Below are positions 46,455-54,885 of a DNA stretch of 64,000 nucleotides, piece by piece (positions within the stretch are counted from its first letter, which is position 1; the number at the start of each line of letters is the position of its first letter). The notes below the pieces were generated by a model that saw only the letters and a program-made list of their open reading frames with translations, searched no databases and was not told the origin of the DNA. This DNA is from Leeia aquatica (lineage in GTDB: Bacteria; Pseudomonadota; Gammaproteobacteria; Burkholderiales; Leeiaceae), in the NCBI RefSeq assembly GCF_012641365.1, contig NZ_JABAIM010000002.1, positions 1 to 64,000 of the forward strand, in the 5' to 3' direction. Both the position numbers and the translations under genes were made by a program.

Positions 46455-46482
46455 GTACAAGCCATATTGTACTGAGGTACAA
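46455..46482. promoter_or_regulatory. Candidate operator upstream of the adhesin gene
   Basis: Three copies of one hexamer occur in 28 bp: GTACAA (46455-46460), TTGTAC (46467-46472) and GTACAA (46477-46482). The last two form a perfect inverted repeat, TTGTAC-TGAG-GTACAA. They lie 80-110 bp before the adhesin start and just after the luxR-type gene, so they may bind that regulator. Confidence 0.45.
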
Positions 46483-46526
46483 CCTTGGGCGTATCCATGT
46501 AAAAGAATGTTACACGCCTGAGCGCA

Positions 46527-46544
46527 AGGGGCTATTCGCCCCGG
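46527..46544 (-). terminator. Possible weak terminator or attenuator after the luxR-type gene
   Basis: GGGGC pairs with GCCCC around a short loop directly after the stop codon of the regulator gene, followed on the minus strand only by TT. If it works, it would separate the transporter-regulator genes from the adhesin gene. Confidence 0.3.
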
Positions 46545-47153
46545 TTAGCGCCGGTTCAGCAACAAGGAGAGCTGCAGGCGATCTGCCACACCCAGCTTGG
46601 CAAAGCTGGAAGTCAAATGAGCCTTGACGGTTCGTTCGGTGATATCCAGGTCACGGGCAATCTGCTTGTTGCTGACCCCTTGCGCCGCCAGTCTTGCCAC
46701 TTGTGCCTCACGCTCACTGAGACGTCCCGCCAGTGGATCAGCTGCAGGAGGGGCAACACGCTGTTGCACGGCAGACAGCAAGCGGGAAAGCAACGCTCGC
46801 CCCACCCACAGTTCACCCGCAGACACCACCTGCACCACCTGCTGCAACATGCCAGGATCGGCAAAGGCATGGCAATAGCCGACACACCCTTGCTGCAGAG
46901 CGGTCAATCCGGTTTCTTCATCCGGTACACCGCTGCAGGCCACCCAACGATGGCGCTCACGCAGCTGCGGCCACCCCTCGCTTTGCCAAACCGGTGATGT
47001 TAGACCATCCATGTCCAGCAAGACGGTGTGTGTCTCGTTCAACCCTGCCAGCTGCTGCATATCGGCCAAAACATTGCCATGCGGCAGTGCAGCCAGCCAG
47101 CGCTTGGCCAGCAGGGTATCAGCGGTCAGGAAAATCAGCGGTGTTGAAGTCAT
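46545..47153 (-). CDS. LuxR-family transcriptional regulator with degenerate receiver
   Basis: A 202-residue NarL/LuxR-type protein. The C-terminal HTH is clear (LSEREAQVARLAAQGVSNKQ, then IARDLDITERTVKAHLTSSF, about 142-198). The N-terminal half follows the receiver fold (LLDMDGL near 45-51 at the phospho-acceptor strand), but the usual acidic pair after strand 1 is reduced to one Asp and the conserved Lys is not evident (GYCHAFAD). It may not be controlled by phosphorylation. It overlaps the membrane-fusion protein gene by 4 bp and precedes the adhesin gene, so a role in adhesin control is likely by position. Confidence 0.85.
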   Translation of the reverse strand: MTSTPLIFLTADTLLAKRWLAALPHGNVLADMQQLAGLNETHTVLLDMDGLTSPVWQSEGWPQLRERHRWVACSGVPDEETGLTALQQGCVGYCHAFADPGMLQQVVQVVSAGELWVGRALLSRLLSAVQQRVAPPAADPLAGRLSEREAQVARLAAQGVSNKQIARDLDITERTVKAHLTSSFAKLGVADRLQLSLLLNRR

Positions 47154-48526
47154 CGCTCGGTCATGGCAGTGGCTTTGGCGCGCAGCACCGGTTTCATCAA
47201 ATAGCTCAGAATGGTTTTCTTCCCAGTCAGGATATCCACCTCGGCCACCATCCCCGGAATGATTGGCAGACGGCGCTCACCAATGTAGGCCTTCTTGGTG
47301 CGCACCCGTATCACATAAAAGGCATTACCCTTATCGTCGGTAATGGTATCGGCCCCAATGTGCTCCAGTGTTGCCTCCAGCCCACCGTAAATCGAAAAGT
47401 CATAGGCGGTAAACTTCACCAGTGCTGGCTGGCCCGGGCGCAGGAAACCAATGTCCTTGGGCAGGATCTTGGCTTCCAGCAGCAAGGCATCATCAGATGG
47501 CACCACTTCGATGATGTCTTTGCCAGGCTGCACCACGCCACCCACGGTATTGATCATCAAACGCTTTACCGTACCATTGACGGGTGAGCGCACCTCCGTT
47601 TGCTTGACACGATCGGCCAGCCCTTCACTGCCCGCAGACAAGCTGTTCAGCTTGGCCATGGTTTCTGACAGCTCACCACGGACCTGATTACGGGCCGTCA
47701 GCTCCACTTCCTGGATCTTGCGATTGGCTTCGGCAATGGAGGCTTCAATCCGAGGCATCTGCGCTGCCGCTTGGTCCCGCTCACCCTTGCTGCGCGAGAC
47801 ATCCCGCTCCAGCCGCAGCAGCTCAACATCCGACACTGCTCCGCTCTGCACCAGCGGTTTGGTCTTGGCCAGCTCTTTCGCGGCCAGCTCATAATTCTCG
47901 GCAGCTTGGTCGCGCTTGGTTCTGACCTCGATCAATTCCTGACTACGTTGCGCCAGTTGCTGGCGGGCAATGGCGATATTGGCTTCCATGCTCTGTATCG
48001 TGGACTCATACAGCACCCGCTCTTGCTCTGCGACTTGCGGTTGCTCTTTCAGTACTTCTTCCGGCGCGACATAGGGCTTCCCCTCCGACAAGGCCCGCAA
48101 GCGGGTCGCGCGCGCCAGCAGTGACAGATACTGCGCCCGGTTCTCTCTCAAGGAAGACTGCACCCGGGTAGGGTCAATCTTCAGCATCAACTCGCCCTGT
48201 TTGACGAACTGTCCCTCTCGCACATTAATCATCGACACGATGCCGCCATCCAGGCTCTGGATGATCTGTACTTCACGTGATGGGACAACCTTGCCTTCGC
48301 CGCGCGTGACCTCATCCAGCTCAGCAATGGAGGCCCATATCAGAAAAACCAGCACCACCAGCAGCGAGACCCAGATGATGGTACGGGAGCGGCGTGGCTC
48401 GTGTGCTACAGCCGCCCAGTCCCCCTCGCCCACCAGCTCCTCATCCAGCACCTGCTGGTTGCGGGTGGCAAAGTCCAGATAACGGTCCAGCAGGCTACGG
48501 CGTGCAGAAGGTTGAGACTTGCTCAT
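47150..48526 (-). CDS. Type I secretion membrane-fusion protein (HlyD/LapC type)
   Basis: A 458-residue HlyD-family adaptor with one transmembrane helix (about 49-67), a long periplasmic coiled-coil (about 145-300) and a beta-barrel domain. The C-terminal motif PGMVAEVDILTGKKTILSYL, with KPVLRAK, is typical of type I secretion adaptors. It joins the ABC ATPase in the inner membrane to a TolC-like pore. Its start is 2 bp after the ATPase stop and its end overlaps the luxR-type gene (ATGA). Confidence 0.93.
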   Translation of the reverse strand: MSKSQPSARRSLLDRYLDFATRNQQVLDEELVGEGDWAAVAHEPRRSRTIIWVSLLVVLVFLIWASIAELDEVTRGEGKVVPSREVQIIQSLDGGIVSMINVREGQFVKQGELMLKIDPTRVQSSLRENRAQYLSLLARATRLRALSEGKPYVAPEEVLKEQPQVAEQERVLYESTIQSMEANIAIARQQLAQRSQELIEVRTKRDQAAENYELAAKELAKTKPLVQSGAVSDVELLRLERDVSRSKGERDQAAAQMPRIEASIAEANRKIQEVELTARNQVRGELSETMAKLNSLSAGSEGLADRVKQTEVRSPVNGTVKRLMINTVGGVVQPGKDIIEVVPSDDALLLEAKILPKDIGFLRPGQPALVKFTAYDFSIYGGLEATLEHIGADTITDDKGNAFYVIRVRTKKAYIGERRLPIIPGMVAEVDILTGKKTILSYLMKPVLRAKATAMTER

Positions 48527-48528
48527 GC

Positions 48529-50673
48529 TCAGGCCCTCCCGATCCGGCCCTGCTGCAGGGCTTCCACCACCTGCGCCTTGGGTCCATCGGCCACCACCTG
48601 GCCACCGTCAATCACGATCAATCGATCCACCAGCTCCAGCAAGGCCGTGCGATGTGTCACCAACAGCATGGTCTTGCCACTGGCCAGTACTTGCTTCAGA
48701 CGCGCTTTCAAACGCTCCTCGCTGGTATGGTCCATACCATTGGTCGGTTCATCCAGAATCAGCATCGGCGGATCGGACAGCAAGGCACGCGCCACTGCCA
48801 CCGCCTGACGCTGCCCCCCGGACAGCGACTCGCCCCGCTCGCCAATCACCATGTCAAAACCTGAGGGGTGCAAGTAAGCAAACTCGGACACACCGGCCAC
48901 ATCGGCAGCCACCAGTATGTTGTTGTCGTCCGCAAACGGCGCGCCCACCGCAATGTTTTCACGCAAGGTACCAAAAAATAGCACCACATCCTGTGGCACA
49001 TAGCCGATTGCACGACGCAGCTCAGCAGGGTCGATCTGCCGCACATCAATGCCATCCACGGTCACCGAACCCTCGGTGGGCTGATACAGCCCGAGCAACA
49101 GCCGTTCAATTGTGGTTTTGCCCGAGCCGAGGCGGCCAATGATGGCCACCCGCTCCCCGGCACGGATGCGGAAAGACACTTTCTTCAGCACGGGGTTATC
49201 GCGCCCCGGATAGGCAAACGTCACATCACGGAATTCAATGTCGCCCTTGAAATGGCTGTGATGGAGAAAGTTGGCATCAGCAGGCCGCTCAACCGGCATC
49301 TTCATGTAGTTTTCAATCGAACCCAGTGAAGTGCGGGCGCCATGGTACTGCATCAGCAAGCCCGCGACCTGCCCCAGTGGGGCCATGGCACGCCCCGAGA
49401 TCATGCCGGCGGCAATGAGCCCCCCCATGGATAACTGCCCGTCCGTCATCAGATACACACCGGCAATGATGACCGCCACGCTGACCAGCTGTTGAATAAA
49501 TGAAGCAAAGTAAATGGTGGTGTTGGACATCAGCTTGAGCTTGCCATTCACCTGGGAGAGGAACACCGTGGCGCGCTCCCAGCGCCGCTGCACATCGGAT
49601 TCACCACCCATGGCCTTCAAGGTTTCAATACCGACCAGGCTTTCCACCAGCGTCGCATTGCGTTGTGCCGTGGCGCGCTGGGTGGTCTCGGTCAGCGCCT
49701 CCATCTTGGCCTGCGCCACAAAACCAAAGCCCACCACGATCACAATGCCTACCGTCACCGGCAGCAGCAGCCAAGGGTTGATCCAGACCAGCACCAGCAG
49801 GAACAGCAGCACAAAGGGCAAATCCACCAGGGTTGCCATGGAAGCGGAAGCGATGAAATCACGCACCGACTCAAACGATCGCAGGTTGGCCACGAAGGAA
49901 CCCACCGAAGGGGGGCGGTTCTCCATGCGGATGCCCAGCACACGCTCCATGATCAGGGAGGACAACTGCACATCAATGCGTTTACTGGCCACGTCCAGCA
50001 CGTAGCCTCGCAGTACGCGCATGGCAAAGTCAAACACCAGCACCAGCAAGGCACCAATCGCCAGTACCCACAGGGTCTCCAGCGCGTGATTGGGTACCAC
50101 CCGATCGTAAACCGTCATGGAAAACAGCGGGAATGCCAAGGCAAATACGTTGACCAGCACTGAGCTCAACAGGGCATCCCGATACAAGTGCCGCGCTTCC
50201 AGCATGGCGCCCCAGAACCAGTGCCGGGCCCGGACGTGTCCCAGCTCAGGCGCACGGTGGTCGAAACGAAATTTGGGGCGGACAAAGGCGACTTGACCGG
50301 TATAGCGGGTCGACAGCATGTCCAGCGACAGGGTTTCCATACCGCCCGGAACCTCCGGGTAACTGACCTTGGCATGACCATCCGCGGTGACTTCGTGCAG
50401 CAGACACGCTTGCCGCCCATCCAGCAGCAGAATGGCCGGCAACAGGGTATTGGCAATGTCCTTCAGGGGACGACGGATCACCCGTGCACTCAGCCCCCCA
50501 CGGCCAGCAGCGCGGGCCAGCAGGCCCGGGGTCAGCCGGTTATTCACCAAGGGTAGTCCCGCGGACAAGGCCTCACGCGAGAGGGGGTTACCATGCAGCT
50601 TGGTCAGTTCAACCAGACAATCGAGCAGCGGGTCAAAGTGGGACTGGTTGTCGCCAACGTGCCATGAACTCAT
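48529..50673 (-). CDS. Type I secretion ABC transporter ATPase (LapB type)
   Basis: A 714-residue exporter. An N-terminal C39-like domain (1-130) has a Cys in PLLDCLVELTKLHG but lacks the usual catalytic context, so it is probably a docking domain, not a protease. A six-helix membrane domain (about 165-440) and an ABC domain (about 475-714) follow. The Walker A is GRLGSGKTT, the signature LSGGQRQ and the Walker B MLILDEP. It should export the adjacent adhesin. The ATG at 50673 has GGAAGA upstream. It heads the operon; no gene for an outer-membrane pore is present. Confidence 0.93.
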   Translation of the reverse strand: MSSWHVGDNQSHFDPLLDCLVELTKLHGNPLSREALSAGLPLVNNRLTPGLLARAAGRGGLSARVIRRPLKDIANTLLPAILLLDGRQACLLHEVTADGHAKVSYPEVPGGMETLSLDMLSTRYTGQVAFVRPKFRFDHRAPELGHVRARHWFWGAMLEARHLYRDALLSSVLVNVFALAFPLFSMTVYDRVVPNHALETLWVLAIGALLVLVFDFAMRVLRGYVLDVASKRIDVQLSSLIMERVLGIRMENRPPSVGSFVANLRSFESVRDFIASASMATLVDLPFVLLFLLVLVWINPWLLLPVTVGIVIVVGFGFVAQAKMEALTETTQRATAQRNATLVESLVGIETLKAMGGESDVQRRWERATVFLSQVNGKLKLMSNTTIYFASFIQQLVSVAVIIAGVYLMTDGQLSMGGLIAAGMISGRAMAPLGQVAGLLMQYHGARTSLGSIENYMKMPVERPADANFLHHSHFKGDIEFRDVTFAYPGRDNPVLKKVSFRIRAGERVAIIGRLGSGKTTIERLLLGLYQPTEGSVTVDGIDVRQIDPAELRRAIGYVPQDVVLFFGTLRENIAVGAPFADDNNILVAADVAGVSEFAYLHPSGFDMVIGERGESLSGGQRQAVAVARALLSDPPMLILDEPTNGMDHTSEERLKARLKQVLASGKTMLLVTHRTALLELVDRLIVIDGGQVVADGPKAQVVEALQQGRIGRA

Positions 50674-50805
50674 CGGGTTATGTCTTCCGCCGTTGTATGG
50701 ATGGTGTCATGCTAACTGGAGACGGCTAGATGCTACCATCAGTCAGGTCAATAATAGCAGCACCGGCATGGTGCATGCTTGTTAAACATTGTTGCGGAAA
50801 CGGGA

Positions 50806-51159
50806 ATGATCGCCAACTTGAAACTGCAAGGCGGGGGCATGACGGACCCGGTATGGCTGTACACCGAGGGTAAACCAACACAGTCTCTCACCGACTGGGT
50901 ACGGGAAACTGGTATCCCATTGTACTGGCGCTGCGGCCAGGGTACCTGTGGCGCCTGTACGGTTCACCTGCATTACCCGGATGAAGCGACGCCACGGATC
51001 ATCAAACTAAGCGGGAAGGAACGTAATGTCCTGCTGCGCCACGGCAAACTCACGGCAGAGCAACATGCCGCAGAAACGCTGTTGCAGACACCGCAATTGT
51101 GGCGATTGGCCTGCCATGTGATGGTGCAGTCTGGGGAAATGCTGGAGGTTAGCTGGTAG
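50806..51159 (+). CDS. 2Fe-2S ferredoxin-like protein
   Basis: A 117-residue plant-type 2Fe-2S protein. The cluster cysteines are in WRCGQGTCGACTVHL and a distal RLACHVMV. It probably carries electrons in the cytoplasm; its partner is unknown. I choose ATG 50806, preceded by GGAA at 50796-50799; the frame is open to a TTG at 50779. The last 11 bp overlap the 3' end of the convergent metallo-hydrolase gene. Confidence 0.8.
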   Translation: MIANLKLQGGGMTDPVWLYTEGKPTQSLTDWVRETGIPLYWRCGQGTCGACTVHLHYPDEATPRIIKLSGKERNVLLRHGKLTAEQHAAETLLQTPQLWRLACHVMVQSGEMLEVSW

Positions 51160-51913
51160 TCAGGCGCAAGCCATCCCACGCGAAGTCCATGCCATCCGGC
51201 AACTGCGTGCGCAGTGCATTGGCATCAATGTCGTGAGTCATGTGAATGAACCAGGTTTGCTGCGCCTGAATGCGGCTTGCTGCCACCATGGCCTCATCCA
51301 GGCTCATGTGGGTATGGTGAGGGCGCTGCCGCAAGCAATCCAGAAACAGCAGCTCCAAGCCTTCCAGCAGCGGCCAGCTAGACTCCGGAATAGTCGAGAC
51401 ATCGGTGAGCCAGGCCACCTTGCCCACCCGATAGCCAAGAATCGGCCAGTTACCATGCAGCAGCGGGATGGGCGTCACCGTCACCCCTTGTACGGTAAAG
51501 GGAGCTTCAACCGGGTTGAGCGTCAATACCGGGCGTTCCCAGTGGGCCGTGGGTGGTAGCGTCACATAGCCAAAGCGCTCTTCAATATTGCGCATGGTGA
51601 ACGGGTTGCCATACACCGGGATGGCCTGTTGCTGACGAAAGCAGAACGCGCGCAGGTCATCAATGCCATTGAGGTGATCGGCATGGGGATGGGTATACAG
51701 CACCGCATCGACCCGGCTGACCTTCTCTCGCAGCATCTGAGTGCGCATGTCAGGGCCGGTATCCACCAGCAGCTGCACGCCTTGATGCTCAATCAAACAC
51801 GAGGCTCGGCTGCGCAGGTTACGCGGATGTGCCTCCGTACATACCGGGCAGGTGCAGGCAACCACCGGCGTACCCGCCGAAGAGCCTGCCCCCAGCACCA
51901 GGACAGAGGTCAT
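51149..51913 (-). CDS. PhnP-like metallo-beta-lactamase-fold hydrolase
   Basis: A 254-residue MBL-fold phosphodiesterase-like enzyme. The metal motif is THPHADHLNGIDDLR. The N-terminal CTCPVC resembles the extra zinc site of PhnP, the cyclic-phosphate phosphodiesterase of phosphonate use. Further metal ligands are likely in LLHGNWPILG, WLTDVS and FIHMTHD. No phosphonate genes are nearby, so the true substrate is open. Its ATG overlaps the tatD stop by 4 bp. Confidence 0.88.
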   Translation of the reverse strand: MTSVLVLGAGSSAGTPVVACTCPVCTEAHPRNLRSRASCLIEHQGVQLLVDTGPDMRTQMLREKVSRVDAVLYTHPHADHLNGIDDLRAFCFRQQQAIPVYGNPFTMRNIEERFGYVTLPPTAHWERPVLTLNPVEAPFTVQGVTVTPIPLLHGNWPILGYRVGKVAWLTDVSTIPESSWPLLEGLELLFLDCLRQRPHHTHMSLDEAMVAASRIQAQQTWFIHMTHDIDANALRTQLPDGMDFAWDGLRLTTS

Positions 51914-52686
51914 GCGGCCGCCCTGGCGTGGTGGAACAGCCGGAAGAAATTATCGGTCGTCACCGAAGCGATGGTCGTCAACGGTACATTCCGCAGTACC
52001 GCGATTTCCTCAGCCACATGGCGCACCAGTGCCGGGTGATTCAGCTTGCCACGGAACGGCACTGGAGCCAGATAAGGCGCGTCCGTCTCGATCAGCATGC
52101 GCTCAAGCGGAATGCTTTGGGCCACCGCCTTGAGCTCTACCGCCTTCTTGAAGGTGACGATACCGGAGAAGGAAATATAAAAGCCCATCTCCATGGCCTG
52201 ATCGGCAACCGACTGGCTCTCGGTAAAGCAATGCAGTACGCCACCCACCTCCCCTGCACGCTCCTCCCGCATCAGGCGCAGGGTATCTTCCGCCGCACTG
52301 CGGGTATGAATGATCAGCGGCTTGCCGGTTTCCCGAGCAGCGCGGATATGGGTACGAAACCGCTCGCGTTGCCATTCCAGATCACCCTCCAGCCGGTAAT
52401 AGTCCAGACCGGTCTCGCCAATGGCCACGACCTTGGGATGGTCAGCCAGGCGACACAGATCGGCTACACTCAACTCGGGCTCACCCTGATGGTCTGGATG
52501 CACCCCGACTGAAGCAAACAGATGGGGGTACTGTTCCGCCAGCGCCAGCACCTGCGGCATTTCACGCTGGTTGACGGAAACGACTAGGGCATGACTGACC
52601 TGGTTCTCTACCATGGCGTTCAGGTAGTGCGGCAGATCGGCAGACAGTTCCGGAAAATTGAGGTGGCAGTGTGAATCGACAAACAT
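51910..52686 (-). CDS. tatD: TatD-family metal-dependent hydrolase
   Basis: A 258-residue TIM-barrel hydrolase of the TatD family (3'-5' DNA exonuclease/deoxyribonuclease). Motifs are FVDSHCHLNF, IGETGLDYY, IIHTRSA, LHCFTES and LIETDAPYLAP, which hold the metal-binding His, Glu and Asp. The ATG at 52686 matches the family start; an upstream in-frame extension is unlikely. A GC-rich inverted repeat (52701-52718) lies in the short gap with the PilZ gene. Confidence 0.93.
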   Translation of the reverse strand: MFVDSHCHLNFPELSADLPHYLNAMVENQVSHALVVSVNQREMPQVLALAEQYPHLFASVGVHPDHQGEPELSVADLCRLADHPKVVAIGETGLDYYRLEGDLEWQRERFRTHIRAARETGKPLIIHTRSAAEDTLRLMREERAGEVGGVLHCFTESQSVADQAMEMGFYISFSGIVTFKKAVELKAVAQSIPLERMLIETDAPYLAPVPFRGKLNHPALVRHVAEEIAVLRNVPLTTIASVTTDNFFRLFHHARAAA

Positions 52687-52725
52687 GGAGCACGACAGTC
52701 TGCCGGCCGAGGCCGGCATTGGACA

Positions 52726-53091
52726 TTACATGGTGTGGGTAGACCGGTTGGACTGCAAATGCCCTCCCAGAATGCCCTCGATCTTGTTGCGGGCGGCAGT
52801 GCCGAATTCATTGTTGCTGAACTGGACACCGATGCCTTGCGAGCGGCTGCCCTGCGCCCCTTGCGGGGTTACCCAGACCACCTTGCCCGTCACCGTATAT
52901 TTGGTTGGCTCATCCAGCAGGGTCAGCAGCAGAAACACCTCATCACCCAGGCTGTACTGCCGAGGGGTGGGGACAAACAGGCCGCCACCCGTGATGAAAG
53001 GCATGAAGGCCGCATACAGACTGGCCTTTTCCTTGATGGTGAGGGACATGACCCCAGGGCGGGTCAACGGGGCTTTCGGTGCTTCAGCCAT
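52726..53091 (-). CDS. pilZ: PilZ domain protein (type IV pilus assembly type)
   Basis: A 121-residue single-domain PilZ protein. FITGGGLFVPT, VTGKVVWVTP, GIGVQF and the C-terminal NKIEGILGG fit the type IV pilus PilZ subgroup found between holB and tatD in many proteobacteria. The arginine-rich c-di-GMP switch (RxxxR) is not visible, as in that subgroup, so it probably works through protein contacts with the pilus motor. It lies 39 bp from tatD. Confidence 0.9.
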   Translation of the reverse strand: MAEAPKAPLTRPGVMSLTIKEKASLYAAFMPFITGGGLFVPTPRQYSLGDEVFLLLTLLDEPTKYTVTGKVVWVTPQGAQGSRSQGIGVQFSNNEFGTAARNKIEGILGGHLQSNRSTHTM

Positions 53092-53166
53092 GGCTTATCC
53101 AATCCATGCAAACAACATGACAGGCGCAACCATACCGCGCCCGCCCTTGAAATGCAAACTACGCGC

Positions 53167-54192
53167 TTAGCCTGCCGCCCGCTTCTGCCACAATCCACGG
53201 TAGGCAAACAGCCATTGTTCCATCACCAGTTTGGCATTCAACGGGTGGGTAAGCAAGGGTTTGGCTTGTTGTACCGTGTTCAGGCACGCCAGCAGCGCCT
53301 GCCGATCAGCCCGGGCGGCCAGCGTTTGCAGCGCTTCCTGCCTGGCTGGGTAATAGCGTGGCATACCGGCGCTAGTCACCTGCAGCAAGTCATGCAGCCA
53401 CTTGCTGATCCAGTCATGCAATGCGGGCAGCGGCAGCTTGCTCCAGCCTGCAACCAGAGAAACCGGTTCCTGCTTCGGGCGAGACAGCCACTCCACCACC
53501 TGCTGCCACTCGCCTGACCAACCTTCCTGCTGATAGCGCTGCGCCAGCAAAGGCATGCCCCCCGCCAGATCCAGCAAGGCATCCGGCACCTGCCCCTGTG
53601 TCTGCAACCATTGCCGGGCCTGCTGCGCTTCCGGCATGGGCAGCAGCACTTGCTGGCAGCGGCTGCGAATGGTGGGCAGGACACGGTGCAGCTGATCGCT
53701 GACCAGCAGGAACATGACCCGCTCCGGCGGCTCTTCCAGCGTCTTCAGCAGCGCATTGGCCGCATAGCTGTTCAAGCGGTCGGCGGCTTCCAGTAGCACC
53801 ACCCGCAAACCCTGCCGATGTGAGGAAAGCTGCACGAATTCGGCCAGATCCCGAATCTGCCCAATGCTGATCCATTGGCCGCTGCGTTTGTTGGCCTCGC
53901 CCTCTTCAGCAGCTTCTACCGCCAGTCCGATACGACGAAAGTCCGGGTGAGTACCCTGTGCCAGCCAGTTGCAGGCCGTGCAATGACCGCACGCGTGACC
54001 ATTTGTCTGAACCTGCTCGCACAGCAGACTGGCGGCCAAGGCCTGGGCAAACTGTTGTTTACCGATACCGGCATAGCCGGTCATCAACAAGGCATGCGGC
54101 AGACGCTGGCGGCGCAGGTGGAGCTGCTGCCAGGCATCCGCATGCCACGGCAAGGGTTGCTGCACACGGGCTTCAGCGGGCGTGTCGGTCAC
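53167..54192 (-). CDS. holB: DNA polymerase III delta' subunit
   Basis: A 341-residue clamp-loader subunit. It has GYAGIGKQQF in place of a full Walker A, zinc-binding cysteines (C..CGHCTAC near residues 58-74), and LLKTLEEPP near residue 150. The delta' subunit helps open the beta clamp on DNA. The start is GTG at 54192, with GGAGG six bases upstream inside tmk; the two genes overlap by 20 bp. Confidence 0.92.
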   Translation of the reverse strand: MTDTPAEARVQQPLPWHADAWQQLHLRRQRLPHALLMTGYAGIGKQQFAQALAASLLCEQVQTNGHACGHCTACNWLAQGTHPDFRRIGLAVEAAEEGEANKRSGQWISIGQIRDLAEFVQLSSHRQGLRVVLLEAADRLNSYAANALLKTLEEPPERVMFLLVSDQLHRVLPTIRSRCQQVLLPMPEAQQARQWLQTQGQVPDALLDLAGGMPLLAQRYQQEGWSGEWQQVVEWLSRPKQEPVSLVAGWSKLPLPALHDWISKWLHDLLQVTSAGMPRYYPARQEALQTLAARADRQALLACLNTVQQAKPLLTHPLNAKLVMEQWLFAYRGLWQKRAAG

Positions 54193-54805
54193 AGTAAGCC
54201 TCCATCACGTGCTGCAGCTCTTGTTGAATGGCATGCAGACTGCGATTGGCATCCACAATGCAGAAGCGCCCAGGGTCTGCCGCCGCGCGCTGCAAATAGG
54301 CATTGCGGACGCGGCGGAAGAACTCGATGTCCTGCTGTTCAAAGCGGTCTGGGTCTCGCGCCATGCGTACTCGCTCGTAGCTCACCTCGGGCGGCACATC
54401 AAACAGCAAGGTCAGATCCGGCTGCAAGTCAGCATGTACCCACTGCTCCAATACCGCCAGCCGCGCGGCAGGCAAGCCTCGGCCACCGCACTGATAAGCG
54501 TAGCTGGCATCGGTGAAGCGATCGCAAATCACCCAGTTGCCCTGGGCTAGCTGAGGGCGTACGAGCTCGTCCAGATGCTGCTGGCGGGCAGCAAACAACA
54601 GCAGGGCTTCGGTATCCATGCTCATGCTGTCATGCAACAGCAGCTCACGCAGCTTCTCGGCCAGCGGCGTACCACCTGGCTCGCGGCTGACGACATGCGG
54701 GATCTCTCGCTCCGCAACAAACTGCACCAGCCAGTGCAAGTGGGTGGTCTTGCCCGCACCATCCACTCCTTCCAGCGATATGAACTGTCCGCGTGCCCCT
54801 GCCAT
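54173..54805 (-). CDS. tmk: Thymidylate kinase
   Basis: A 210-residue dTMP kinase that makes dTDP for DNA synthesis. The P-loop is EGVDGAGKTT, the substrate motif CDRFTDASYAYQ, and the lid carries RMARDPDRFEQQD. The ATG at 54805 gives the family start (MAGARGQFISLEG). It follows the terminator of the upstream EAL-HDOD gene, so it needs its own promoter, which was not resolved in 54806-54840. It begins the tmk-holB-pilZ-tatD-MBL run. Confidence 0.94.
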   Translation of the reverse strand: MAGARGQFISLEGVDGAGKTTHLHWLVQFVAEREIPHVVSREPGGTPLAEKLRELLLHDSMSMDTEALLLFAARQQHLDELVRPQLAQGNWVICDRFTDASYAYQCGGRGLPAARLAVLEQWVHADLQPDLTLLFDVPPEVSYERVRMARDPDRFEQQDIEFFRRVRNAYLQRAAADPGRFCIVDANRSLHAIQQELQHVMEAYCDRHAR

Positions 54806-54840
54806 CCGCAGTCTTTCCTTCACCCCGTACCACAAAACAA

Positions 54841-54862
54841 CACGGCCCCTTGCGGGGCCGTG
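54841..54862 (-). terminator. Intrinsic terminator of the chemotaxis/EAL-HDOD operon
   Basis: A 9-bp GC-rich stem (CACGGCCCC/GGGGCCGTG, 4-nt loop) is followed on the minus strand by TTGTTTTG. It lies 24 bp after the EAL-HDOD stop. Confidence 0.8.
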
Positions 54863-54885
54863 CCTCACATACTTGCCAAGGCGGC

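Noticed and set aside
46445-46470. Possible sigma-54 promoter before the adhesin gene (TGGC...GCT)
   Set aside because: The GG and GC elements are nine bases apart, not ten, and the flanking bases do not fit.
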